A stretch of DNA of 64,000 bases from NCBI RefSeq assembly GCF_040869045.1, contig NC_090324.1:55705346-55769345 (forward strand). The letters are read 5' to 3'. The notes under the pieces are model-generated. The model searched no databases. It had not been told where the DNA came from and was given only the letters and a program-made list of their open reading frames with translations. The position numbers and the translations under genes were made by a program. This DNA comes from Eurosta solidaginis (Eukaryota > Arthropoda > Insecta > Diptera > Tephritidae). Below, one piece after another: positions 11,731 to 22,014 of this stretch (position 1 is the first letter of the stretch; every line of letters starts with the position of its first letter).

Positions 11731-12128
11731 AGGATCTGTCGATTAAACAACGACATTACCATGCCATAAAAAAGTTGATCTTCGCCGAACTCGACAGAAT
11801 ATTGGAAATGGGTGTCATAGAGGAAAGCAATAGCTGCTGGAACTCGCCCGTGTCGCTGGTCATAAAAGGAACGAAAAACCAATTGTGCTTGGACGCCCGC
11901 AAACTCAACGAACGGACGGTTAAAGATGCGTATCCACTCCCCCATATTGATGGCATCCTGAGTAGGCTACAGAACACTCGTTAAATATCGGCTATAGACC
12001 TCAAGGACACGTTTTGGCAGATCCCGTTAGAAAGCAAGTACGGAGAGAAAACTGCCTTCACAGTGCCTGGTAGACCCTTATACCACTTTACGAGAATGCC
12101 TTTCAGTTTATGCAACGCGGCACAACGA
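9955..12128 (+). repeat. 2.17-kb tandem duplication in G1, unit 2
   Basis: This is the second unit of the direct duplication of 7780-9954. It differs from unit 1 by scattered substitutions and a one-base loss in the protease region (near 11300). After CACAACGA at 12121-12128 the RT sequence continues normally into 12129, whereas unit 1 jumps back to gag at 9955. Confidence 0.93.
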
Positions 12129-12626
12129 ATATGCCGCTTAATGGATAAGGTCATACCTGCTTCCCTGCGTGAATTTGTTTTCGTTTATTTAGATGACCTA
12201 CTTGTATGTTCTCCTGATTTTTCATCCCATTTGTATTTATTGTCCGTTGTAGCTAAATGTCTCCGGGATGCGAAATTGACAATAAACGTTGAAAAGAGGA
12301 AGTTCTGTTTCAAGGGGGATAGATATCTTGGTTTTTTCGTAGGCAAAGGGTGTATACGTACCGACGCCAACAACATAGCGGCAGCAAGGGAGTTCTCGGA
12401 GCCGAAAATTCCGAAGCAGCTCCGAAGATTTCTAGGGATGTCAAGCTGGTATTGCCGATTTATTCAAGATTACGCGACTATTGTAGTTCCGCTGCACGAC
12501 TGCCTTTCCAAGGAGAATATAAAAAAGTTTGCATTAACCGACGGCGCTCGAGTGGCTTTTGAAAAGTTAAAACAGAGTCTTATTTCGGCACCAGCCCTTT
12601 ACAAGACATTTCTACATCCAGCGTAA
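11775..12626 (+). pseudogene. G1 reverse transcriptase, left arm
   Basis: Gypsy-type RT in two open pieces, 11775-11984 and 12063-12626, separated by a stop before SAIDLKD that all G1 copies share (TAA where G2 has TAC). Motifs: PLPHIDGILSRLQ, FWQIPLESKY, RMPFSLCNAAQR and the catalytic YLDD box at 12186-12197, then PKQLRRFLGMSSWYCRFI of the thumb/connection. It would synthesise element cDNA. The reading frame is lost near 12590, in front of RNase H. Confidence 0.85.
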
Positions 12627-13321
12627 CGCATCGACCGACGGAGTTGGAGAAGTACCCTTCCAGCTCGATGACGATAAAAACGAACGACCGATAGCCTATA
12701 AAGCTGAATAAAGCACAGAGAAATTACTCTATCACTGAAATTGAATGGTATGCAGGTGTACTTAGTGTGAAGCGTTTTCGGTCATACGTGGAGGGACTGC
12801 CCTTTACGGTGATTACTGACCATTCGAGCCTTAAGTGGCTAATGAACCAGAAGGATTTATCTGGAAGGCTTGCAAGGTGGAGCCTTAAACTGCAAGCGTA
12901 CGATTTTAATATTGAACACCGGAAAGAAGCCCTAAATGTTGTGCCGGATACGATGTCGCGAATGAACATGGAAGAAATCGTGAAGAGTGACAGAGTAATA
13001 GATGTTGACACTAGCTCGCCTTGCTTTCAATTGCTAGAATACGAAGAGTTAAAAGCGACAGTGACGGAGAACCAAAACCGACTTCCTGACTTATGCGTAG
13101 CTGACGGCTTTGTTTACAGACGAACGCAATTCAACAGGACTGACGACATTCAAGACGACCATGCCTGGAAACTTTGGAGCCCTTCGGAGTTGCGACGAGG
13201 TTTGGTGGAAGCTTCCCATTGTTCGCCCTCGGTTGGCCACGGAGGTATTCACAAGACTCTTTCCCGCATTCGTGAAAAGTATTATTGGCCTGGGATGGTA
13301 AAAGATGTGCGAAACCTGTAA
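12627..13321 (+). pseudogene. G1 RNase H and integrase zinc-finger remnant, left arm
   Basis: After a frame break the RNase H start (ASTDGVG region near 12630) is followed by 12767-13321 with ITDHSSLKWLMNQKDLSGRL and EHRKEALNVVPDTMSR of the RNase H C-terminus. Further on are the integrase HHCC motif beginnings: GHGGIHKTLSRIREKYYWPGM. An 18-bp deletion at about 13307, shared with the right-arm G1 but not with G2, removes part of the spacer before CETCK. Function: removal of RNA from the hybrid, then integration. Confidence 0.78.
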
Positions 13322-14211
13322 AGCAAATAAAACACAAAATTTATTTCGCCGTCCGCCCATGGGCCACCAACACATTACTGAACGCCCTTTTCAACGCTTA
13401 TTTGTCGACTTTATGGGTCCCTACCCACGTACGTCCAATGGCCATGTGTATGTGTTTGCTTGTTTAGACCACTTCTCCAAATTTGTATTTTTAAGGCCTA
13501 TGCGAAAAGCAACATCTGCTGAAGTCGTCAAGTTCTTCCACGTATTCGACTTGCCGCAGTACGGGCACTCAGACAACGGGAAGCAATTCGTGTCGGAAAT
13601 ATTCACCTCGTTCCTGAAAAGATACGGTGCTACACATGTAAAGACTGCTTTTTATTCACCGCAAGCGAACGCAGAAGAGAAGGTGAACCGATCAGTACTG
13701 CAGATCATCAGATCGCGCATCAAAGATAAGCAAAGAAACTGGGAAAGTACGTGAGCGACGCAGCATTTGCTCTACGAAGTGCCGTGAAATCCGCCATTAA
13801 AACATCGCCATACTACGCCGCCTTTGGCATGCCGATGATACAACACGGCACGGCGTATGACATCCATCGAAAATTAAATGCGCTGAAAGACGCCGAACAT
13901 GAAGTACTGGAACAATCCGACCGACTACGATTGATAAGGAGCAAAATAATGAAGGAATTGCGGTTAGCTCACGAAAGGAGCAAGAAGGTGTATAATACAA
14001 GGAGACGAGAAGTAGCCTTTAAGACTGGACAACTCGTTTACCGCCGTAATTTCCGGCAAAGCTAAAAAATCGACAACTACAATGCGAAGCTTGCCACAAA
14101 GCAAGTCAAGTGCATTGTACTCAAAGCGATAGGAAATTCGATGTACGAGCTCGGGGACACTAGTGGAAAGAAAGTCGGGGTATACCACGCAAAAGACAAT
14201 TTTGTAGCCTA
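13305..14211 (+). pseudogene. G1 integrase, left arm
   Basis: Integrase catalytic core with DDE residues visible in FVDFMGPYPR, HSDNGKQFVSE and a region ending EEKVNRS, then a basic C-terminal domain ending KKVGVYHAKD near 14200. One A is missing near 13745 compared with the right arm, splitting the gene into 13305-13754 and 13751-14065, and a stop (GCTAAAA) ends the second piece at 14065. The right-arm copy (50184-51092) is open throughout, so this is a useful comparison for dating arm-specific decay. Confidence 0.85.
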
Positions 14212-14557
14212 GTGTAGATATGTGGTGCCTCGTTAGTCATGTTGTAGTTGTCTTCTGTTTATATATAGTTGCTGTCCTTCATGTATAGACATTAGTTCAC
14301 ACCTGACAATCTACTAGGAAGGTAGATTTCTGTGATATTGGTAAAGAATAATACAGCGTGTGGATTTAGTAAGGCTAGAAAAATGTACACAGTTGTAAAC
14401 AGGTAGTAGTAATGGTGATGCGTTGCGGGAATGTTTGGAGTCGAAAAAAAACAGCTAAGCCCGGCACTAGATCCTGGGTCGGGTACACGTCGGGCTGTGT
14501 TGAAAATTCCCTTACGCACACGCTCCATGATACAGGTACTATCGGCGGCTGCGAGCC
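14212..14557 (+). other. Spacer between G1 pol and 3' LTR
   Basis: Non-coding sequence between the end of integrase and the LTR start. The same spacer occurs at 33296-33655 and mirrored at 40581-40930 and 49839-50183. No env frame is present, and no obvious polypurine tract lies directly before the LTR. Confidence 0.6.
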
Positions 14558-17510
14558 TGTAACGGCAGCCCTTATATTATAATAGCGTTAGTTGCAAGTA
14601 GGCATACACCACAATGCATCTAACATTGCAACTAAATGTTAACAGCGTGATTCTGATCGATGCGCTGTTAATTAACATGCATTAGTATGTTAGTGGTGGC
14701 TGCACATCATTCGGGTGATGCATGTGTATAGGTGTATTGGAAGATACATCCGTGTATCCGTGTATATGTTAGATTTTTAGAAACGGACTTTACTGTCTGA
14801 TTCGCTCACACATGCTACTATGCCACAAGATAGAATTTTACAGGAAAATTGGCGGTGGCACTGTTATGCTAAAAACCGCTTTGCCTGACACTATAAAAGG
14901 GCCAGCACTCGCATCATTTGAAAACTTTAACCAAATCGCGGATTTAATCAAGTGTCAGTGCTAAAGTTTCAAGTAAACATAAAATAAATAAGAACAATTA
15001 GAAAAAAAAGAACGAGGTCCGCCAGAAACGGTGCAGAACAATTCGGTGTGACGGACACCGGTAAAAAGAAAATCCGCTAGGGGTTCTGACCACGAACCTA
15101 CTGGCCTAACCGCGATTTGGTTTCGGATTTTTGGGGAAAACGTTTTAGCTACTACCCTATCCAACAACAACATTCATCGCCATTTTTGAATAGAAAAAAA
15201 AATCATACCAACACACCAGAGAAATACATTCACCCATACAATCACCAGGAAACTAGCAACCCTAACTGACAGCCTGACTAACATCCTCATTCACCATCTT
15301 TCACTTGATCAATATTGGTAACACTCATCCAGCCTAATATTAATCACAGCCATCCATCTTTACACACACACACACGCATATAACTTCATCCACCGTAACA
15401 CCAAGGGCACTGAGCTATCACAGACATCAACACACACCTCAGCACGATCGGTAACATCCAGTTAAAATTTCCACTTATCCATCCTAGAGAACATTTATAC
15501 ACCACCGAATATTCACCAGCAAAGACACGTAAATTTGACCAACAACACGCAAGTACACATCGACCTGCATATTCACATATCCAACGCATAATGAAGGTAA
15601 CATAATTTTAAAAGGGTTGGCCATATCCATACTAGACAGAACTAGTGGCCGTGTAGCGGCAGCAGCGCGGTCATCGTGAGGTGACTGAGCAAAAGCGGTC
15701 AGCTGTTATAAAACTTATGTACGTTCTAGTACATGGAGGGCCAATGAACTCCAATCGCCCATTAAACCACCACAAAAAAATCATCAGATTCAGCACTGAG
15801 TAAGGACAGGCTCTCGGATTCTCGGCAGCTCAAGCTGTGAGATCAGCACACCATACATTTGTACCCGTATACTCCACTCTTACGCAGCGAGAAACAGGGT
15901 GATTAAAAAAGGATGACCGGCACTAACCAAACCCGAGATTTTTTTTTTTTATTTGGATTAAATTTTCTTTTATAATTAAGTTTATGTGTACTTGATTTTT
16001 ACGGAAATTCGGTCCCTAGTTTTGTGCATGAATTTCTATTTTCAGTCTTTTACACTTACACACATATCCCCATAGGCCATCTTAAAAGTTTTTTTGTTGA
16101 GTGAAATTTTGTTTGGTCCCGATTTTTTTTTTTTCTTATTCATTTTATGCAAACATTTTACTTTGGTACGACGCGTTTAATTAAATTTTATTAACTAGAC
16201 CTTTAATTTTTTGTTTGGCCTTAGGCAACAATAACAACACAAACATATACGTATGGTGTCACCTTGCGCACGGAACTTACTATAATTCCACTTGTTCCTG
16301 GGCGTGAGCGTCCAGTAATCCCAAACGGCAGCTTCGTGGCCTTTGAATTACCTTTTTCCGAATAATTTAGTTTTTATTAGACGCGTTTTACTTGTTATGA
16401 ATAAACGCACCTGGGTGTCTAAGCGGAAATAATAATAATTTACATACAGACACTGCAATAATTTTATTGCACTTTTATTCAGCTAGAGAGGGCCAATATT
16501 ACATGTGTGAGTAGGGTTGTTGTTTTGATCTCTATTTTCTTTGCATTACACTTTCGGATGGTACCATTAGAGTGTTGACAGCGAGGTGAGTTTCAACAGC
16601 TGACCCATATGATATGTATGTATATGAATATGTATGCTCAATAACCTATTTCTAAATAATTCTCATATTAGAACACAAGTCTTTACATAAATATCACTAT
16701 GTACAAATGTGCCTGCATTACGGAAAATAATCTACGCACGCACGTATGTACATACTTATATTAAGTCATACGCTCATATACGATCGATTTTAGAAACTCA
16801 GCTGAGACTGAGATTAGGTTTCAGAACATATACCCTATATCACTCTGCATACATTTTTATTATTGGTACTTTTTTTCTCCCATTATTGTCTTTTGATGCA
16901 AATCATTTTGCGGCTACTGAATAGTAATTTAATTTAAATTATACAATGTATCTGTACTAGTTGCATGGAGTCCATAGTATTAAATATTGAATTTTTCTTG
17001 GATTTCATTTGGTTTCAATTTTTAAATCTCTTGTTATTGATACCCAATTCCAGTTATTATTTTGCTGGGCAGAATATATAACAAGATACTTAGTAGTTAT
17101 TGTAATAAATTTTTAAGCCAGTATACACGAATACTTGCTTTGCTTCATTTCAATTGGTTCGTTGAAAGTATCTAAAGGTAAATAAGGAGTAATTTAACTT
17201 TCAGTGTTGGTGTGGATGTGGCCCTTGGGAAAATGGGTGACTGTATGGGGGTTGTTGGACGGGAATGATGAACTAACCAGTAACTTAGACCGACCTTTTG
17301 ACGGACGAACAAGTTTCTGGTAAGGGAACTCCACTCGGATTATGGAACCAAAGTGGAGTTCAAGGTTGTTCGCGTTTAGTGAACAGGTGGGGAGGGACGG
17401 CTCCCCCAGACAAGGACAGGCTTCTTCAGCTTTTTCTTTGTTTACTTCTATCGTCAGATCCTCCTAAGGCATGAACTTTTTTGTTGCTGTAACTCCTACA
17501 GGCAGTTACA
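14558..17510 (+). repeat. Complete 2,953-bp LTR shared by G1 and G2, left arm
   Basis: It begins TGTAAC and ends GTTACA, a six-base terminal inverted repeat of the usual TG...CA kind. A tRNA-Lys-like primer site follows after six bases, at 17517. The same start is used by the LTR remnants at 5579 and 33656. The matching LTR in the right arm is 46886-49838, the same length. It contains short (CA)n and poly(T) runs and no convincing gene. It acts as 3' LTR of G1 and 5' LTR of G2, so the two copies form an LTR-body-LTR-body-LTR tandem. Confidence 0.87.
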
Positions 17511-17516
17511 TAACAA

Positions 17517-17529
17517 TGGCGCCCAACGG
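17517..17529 (+). other. Primer-binding site of G2, tRNA-Lys type
   Basis: TGGCGCCCAACGG: its first 12 bases fit the 3' end of tRNA-Lys(1,2) as used by many retroelements. It sits six bases after the LTR end. The mirror copy is at 46867-46879. Confidence 0.75.
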
Positions 17530-19146
17530 AAATAGACCAGTAACTTTTCTTCTCTCATTTTTCTGTACCTTTAAACTTCTTTATTTTAGATTTCTCATCT
17601 CCCTCTTAGCGCTACAGTTTTTTATCCAAGCTACCTAATTCTAATATTCTAATTTCCGTCTACTCGGACAGATTAGGGACAACTGCTATCATCACTTTAG
17701 TGCACACAGAAGCGATTAGCATACAGTTGATAATTTGGGGCAGGGAGTGTTGTCTGCGGAATCGGAGTTCCTGCCTGGGTCTTCAAAGGCCTTAGTAAGT
17801 GGTATCCGAATCCAAGGTCAGCACAATATTATATTTTTTTACGCGAGCGTCAAGCTATTCAAGCTGTCATATGAGCAGTCGAGCACAGGCTTCGAGCGTA
17901 GCAGTGTCACATTTAATTAAAAAGGGCGATTAGTTGACTTAACCTATGACAATGACTCAATGGACTGAGACAACGCCCATGCCGTTAACCCTGCCGGGGC
18001 AACCAACAACACACTAACCATATTTAAAATAAAATTACAAATATTTTCCGCCTTTCAAAACACCTGTGTAATTGGGTTTATTAATAGATATCTTGATTAC
18101 TTTTTTATATAAGAATTCACATTTTTTAAATATACCGCTACGAATTAATCAGTACGAAAAGCTCGATTTCTGAATAATTTTTTTTAAATAAATTGGTAGT
18201 TGCGAAAAAAATACAGTTTGTTTTTCCATTCCAATTTAATTATTACTATCTGTTATAATTGACATTTGCTAAGCGGTTATTTTTAATTGAATGCGCTTGT
18301 TGAATTTAAAATTTTTTTGCTTATTGGTTTAGCTATTTTAAAAATTGGATTGTGTAATCTAATTGAACCTTTTTTTTTGCTTACTATCCCTTGAATTGAA
18401 ATTTTATTATTATATTTTAGGGGTTATCACATATGGTATAAGATTAATCTCCTTATACAAAAAAAAAATTACGGTGATTGGATTCTTATTACACTTTTTA
18501 TCATAAGTTTTCATTTAACATTTTCATTTTGCTATTGGTATATATTTGAATTACTTTTTATAGTTTATTGACAAACTTACTAAAATTTTTATTCCCTAAA
18601 TTTACTTATTTGTATCATCAATCTCTTTTATCGTTAGCCTCCTCTCTGGTAGTTAAACAACCGTGAGGCAAATAAAGATTTAAGGCTGAACATATAATTC
18701 TAAAGTTTCGTTAATTTTTGTTTATTGATATACCTAATATTAAGAATACCTGCGTGGTTATTAAACTGAATAACATACCTGAATTTTTCTCGGTAAACTT
18801 TTACCATACACGAAAACTTTTTTTTTTACCTTACTGTTGGCGGTTTAAGCTATAATTCGAGTTTTAGAATTAAAATGTTAATCTTGAGTAAGTTACGGTG
18901 GTAGGATCCCTTCATTAATCTCTTTATACCGTGAGATTTGGATATTTTTGAATTACAACTTGAATTCACTTTTACGCTCTTAATAACATGTATAATCGTA
19001 TTTGAATTTATACTTTTATTCATTTTTTAGCAATTTTTGTAGGAAAACCCGATTAATATCTTAGACGGTTTTGTCACTGGTTGAGGTTTAATACCAAACA
19101 TTAATTTAATAAATTTTGTGATTTGAATTTTTTTCCATAATCGCTA
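17530..19146 (+). other. G2 leader, left arm
   Basis: Long non-coding leader after the primer site. The first 480 bases have no counterpart in the left G1, where they are deleted; from 18008 it matches the G1 leader. A small frame at 17735-17920 also exists in the mirror copy, but has no family features and I do not call it a gene. Confidence 0.6.
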
Positions 19147-20090
19147 TTGTTGCCTTGGAAAGTTGGGTTTCAAGCTTATCTGGAAACAACATTGAATATT
19201 GAGTTTGGGTTGAAAAGTGTATGGAGGGTGACAAAAACAGTGACACACCAAGGATTATTCTCTAGTGATAGGATCTTAACAAGAAAACAGCGGAGAGCAT
19301 TAGAGAACCAAATAGCGGGGTCTCTGTTCACTCAAATAGACACGGGGATAGAACACCCAGTAGACTTCGTACCAGTCGACTTATTTAACCTTTGTGCCGC
19401 TAGAGTATTTGGAAATTACCATACCTTAGAAGGGAGGAGCAGGAAAATCCTCCTAGCATTATATTGGGGTTAGATTCAACGGAGGTATCACTGAGTTTTG
19501 GAAAGAAATTAGAACAGGCTCTCGAGATGACCAACGAAAAGAATGGAGAGTCAGGACAGGGGCAGCTGGGGGTTCCACAGATGATGCTACGAATAATAAT
19601 GCGGCTGCGGTTGGCACTGGAACCGGTCATCCCGTACCGACAATGGAGGACCGAATTGAACAATTGAGTCTAGTCATGGAAGTGATTATGCAGCATCCTC
19701 CATTACGAAGCATCTGAATGAGGTACGGAAGATACGTTTAGATATGTCGCAGCTTAGCAACCGCATTGCCGAAGTCCCATCCTTCCAGCCCAACCTTAAT
19801 GTGAGTAGTTCGTCTAATAGTACTGTTAAAGCATTTGCCCTTCCCCATTTCACCTGATATTATGTGTTGCCTGTGGTATGCCGGTGGATTACTATGGGAA
19901 AAATCCGGCAGAAGCGCAAAGGACAGTTCATGTAAGTCCTCTTTCCACCTCATGAAATGCTTTGCATGTGGTGGCGACTCCTCGTTTTACGTGTTTAAAC
20001 CCGAAGCGGGAAACCGGGCTCTGGCAGAGATGTCCGGGCACTCTGTCCAGAATCACAAGCACCCGGACCCCCAGAACTGAAATTAGGAAA
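19147..20090 (+). pseudogene. G2 gag remnant, left arm
   Basis: Gag N-terminal pieces 19217-19473 and 19464-19667 match G1 gag (LFSSDRILTRKQRRALENQI) with small indels that break the frame. At about 19774 the sequence jumps from the coiled-coil region directly to the segment corresponding to G1 8468, so the capsid part is deleted. The two Cys-x2-Cys motifs follow near 19866 and 19960. The same deletion junction is present in the right arm near 44660. Confidence 0.75.
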
Positions 20091-20118
20091 TGAAACTGAA
20101 TTAAAAATTTTTAAACGT

Positions 20119-20331
20119 GTGAATAATGTTAAGTTAGATATGAGTATACCCGTTAGTGAGAGGGAAAGTCTACATGTAAGAAAAATGAAACACGAGGAAA
20201 CTAGGAGACGGATATTCTGTGAAGAAATAAGAAAAAAGAAAACAAATAATAGAAATTTTAGTAAAATTAAAACAATGCGAGAAAAACAAAAGAAATTTAA
20301 GAGAATACGTAATAAAATTGTATCAACCATA
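20119..20331 (+). pseudogene. G2 protease, 5' part, interrupted by G3
   Basis: Lys/Arg-rich leader of the protease region, homologous to 8809 onward. It is cut at CATA (20328-20331) by the G3 insertion and resumes at 25741. Confidence 0.8.
20328..20331. other. Target-site duplication of G3, left (CATA)
   Basis: CATA precedes the LTR start; the second copy is at 25741-25744. The unoccupied sequence in the other arm has CATA once. Confidence 0.9.
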
Positions 20332-20587
20332 TGAAAGACTATAAAACGCAAACCTGCGTAAACCCTACGCACGCCACTAAAATGCATCCCTTACGCAACA
20401 TAATTAGCAACCCAAAAGGATGAGCAAGAAAAAGAAGACAGTTGAATTTTGAGAGTTGTCGTTGCGGCTTCGTAGTCGGGAGATACAGCGTTTTTATTTA
20501 ACTCAAACTAATTAAATAATTTTCCAATTCATTTTTCATTTACATATATTAATAAAAGTCAGATATAAATTAACTTATCGTCTTTTA
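20332..20587 (+). repeat. G3 5' LTR
   Basis: 256 bp, starting TGAAAG and ending CTTTTA (imperfect terminal inverted repeat). It differs from the 3' LTR by a G/A in the middle and an A/T near the 3' third. No TGG-type primer site follows it directly, so priming is not explained by a standard tRNA 3' end. Confidence 0.93.
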
Positions 20588-21336
20588 GTTCAGAAGTGAG
20601 ACGGAACTCATGTGAATGTGCGCAGAAAAACAAATTTAATGGACAGTGACAATTATTTTCGAATAAAAAGTGTTGTGCAAAAGCATGAAAAAATCTGCAA
20701 GTTACATAAGTAGTGCATCAAAATTTTGGGAAGCGTGAAAACTTGTAGAAGTACACGAGTGTGAAAATCTATAGCCGCTACAGTAATTGTATTGTGCAAT
20801 AGAATAGCGCATAGAAATGCACAAAAATTCCAACAAAAATTGTTGATTCTGCATCTTATATAGAACTGTGTGTTGTTGTTGTAATCGGGTGCGCGTACGA
20901 ATGGACGAGCATGTGAATTGCAAGACAGGACAAGTTAAACGTCGGTTGAATTTGAATGTATTGTTGTTATTGTAAAGAAGCAAGTGTACGAATGGCCGCT
21001 TGTGTATAAGCAAAAGCAAATAATATACATATGTATATGAGCAAAAGTAAACGAAACATATATACAAAGCGTCGGTTAATATTTGAATTCATTAGTTTAT
21101 GTCGTGGTAAATCGGGCGTACGAATGGACGATCGGTCGAAAGCAACAAAACAAAGAGAGAATTTTGAATATTGGCAACCATTGTGTAGAATAGCAAAGCA
21201 AAGTGTAAAGAAACAGCATTCGTTGTAGTGTAACGCATGAAAACGAAACGTAAACAGAATACGCAAATTGAGAGAATTCATCAAAAGAACGTGAGTGAGT
21301 TTTCTAATTTAACTTTGTAACCGAAAAAAGTTCAAG
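20588..21336 (+). promoter_or_regulatory. G3 leader with three short related motifs
   Basis: About 750 bases with no gene before the Gag start. The motif (G)CGTACGAATGGACGA occurs at 20893-20908, in changed form at 20984-21000 and again at 21116-21130; the first and third also have a nearby CGTCGGTT(G/A)A stretch downstream or upstream. The function is unknown; it could be a packaging or regulatory array. Confidence 0.4.
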
Positions 21337-22014
21337 ATGAAAATTGCTGAGTTGAAGGTTGATCAGCTGAAAGAGCAGCTACGTGGGCATGACTTGCCAA
21401 CTACGGGAACAAAAGCAGAATTAGTGCTACGTTTGAGTGAGCATTGGAACAGTGATGAGATTGAAATGAGTGAATCCGTGGGTAATTTGCAAACTCAAGT
21501 AAACGAATTGCGAGGAATGTTAGAAAACATGACGGCTATGTTGAATAATTTGTCGAGTCAAACGCAATCGAGTGGAAACAATGTAACAAGTGAGCGTGTC
21601 AATATGTCACCACAAAGCACAGTGGGGCGAAATGCTAGTGTGAAGGTTATTGCGGAAACAATACCTGAGTTTAATCCAACAGACGAAAATTCATTAACCG
21701 TCGAACAATTTATTGATCGCGTTAACAGTGCCATAAACGCGTATGAATGGGACGAAAAGTGCTTGATACTAGCCGTGTATAGCAAATTGAAAGGCGTAGC
21801 GCGAATGTGGTTAGATGCAGCTCCTTCGTTTTATTCTAACTGGAGTGCATTAGCATCTGATTTAATAAATGAATTCGGTGTCGAGTTAAATGAAGCTCAA
21901 GTACATCAGAAGATGGCAAATATGACGCGTAAACAAAATGAGAAGATTTTAGATTATCGTTTTCGTATGAGTGGTCTAAGTCGTCGTTATAAGCTTAGCG
22001 AAAAGCAACAATAA
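21337..22014 (+). CDS. G3 Gag with N-terminal SAP domain
   Basis: The start at 21337 is the first Met after the leader and opens directly into a SAP motif at residues 1-37 (LKVDQLKEQLRGHDLPTTGT, then KAELVLRLSEHW). SAP domains bind DNA, commonly AT-rich scaffold regions. Next comes a short possible coiled-coil (about 50-75), a Ser/Asn/Thr-rich linker, and a retrotransposon Gag capsid-like domain (about 108-220; GVARMWLDAAPSFYSNWSAL). The frame ends at TAA 22012-22014, but the capsid's last part and the zinc knuckle lie in the next frame, requiring a -1 shift between about 21995 and 22014. No classical slippery heptamer is seen. A mutation or an assembly indel is as likely as programmed shifting. 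Confidence 0.82.
   Translation: MKIAELKVDQLKEQLRGHDLPTTGTKAELVLRLSEHWNSDEIEMSESVGNLQTQVNELRGMLENMTAMLNNLSSQTQSSGNNVTSERVNMSPQSTVGRNASVKVIAETIPEFNPTDENSLTVEQFIDRVNSAINAYEWDEKCLILAVYSKLKGVARMWLDAAPSFYSNWSALASDLINEFGVELNEAQVHQKMANMTRKQNEKILDYRFRMSGLSRRYKLSEKQQ

Larger units (their letters stand above)
5579..17510 (+). mobile_element. Ty3/Gypsy retrotransposon copy G1, left arm
   Basis: A decayed Gypsy-type element with a 5' LTR remnant (5579-5812), gag, protease, RT, RNase H and integrase (7098-14211) and a complete 3' LTR (14558-17510) that also serves as 5' LTR of the next copy G2. The very long LTR and the tRNA-Lys-type primer site after it suggest the Osvaldo/Ulysses lineage; this is inference. 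No env is present. A 2.17-kb internal tandem duplication occurs only in this arm. Multiple stops and frameshifts show it is dead. Confidence 0.85.

Noticed and set aside
14292..14528. Minus-strand frame MERVRKGIF... next to the LTR, present in all four copies and suggestive of a small gene.
   Set aside because: It varies in frame between copies (indels without compensation) and has no family features; copies are alike only because the element is repeated.
14212..14557. Possible env gene after integrase.
   Set aside because: Only about 350 bases separate integrase and LTR, with no signal peptide, furin site or membrane segment.
17735..17920. A 61-codon frame in the G2 leader with an identical counterpart at 46476-46661.
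   Set aside because: Identity is expected from the palindrome; codon content and lack of domain give no support for a gene.
21995..22014. A classical -1 slippery heptamer at the G3 Gag end.
   Set aside because: Codons read GAA-AAG-CAA; no X-XXY-YYZ heptamer in the Gag frame and the zinc knuckle is downstream.
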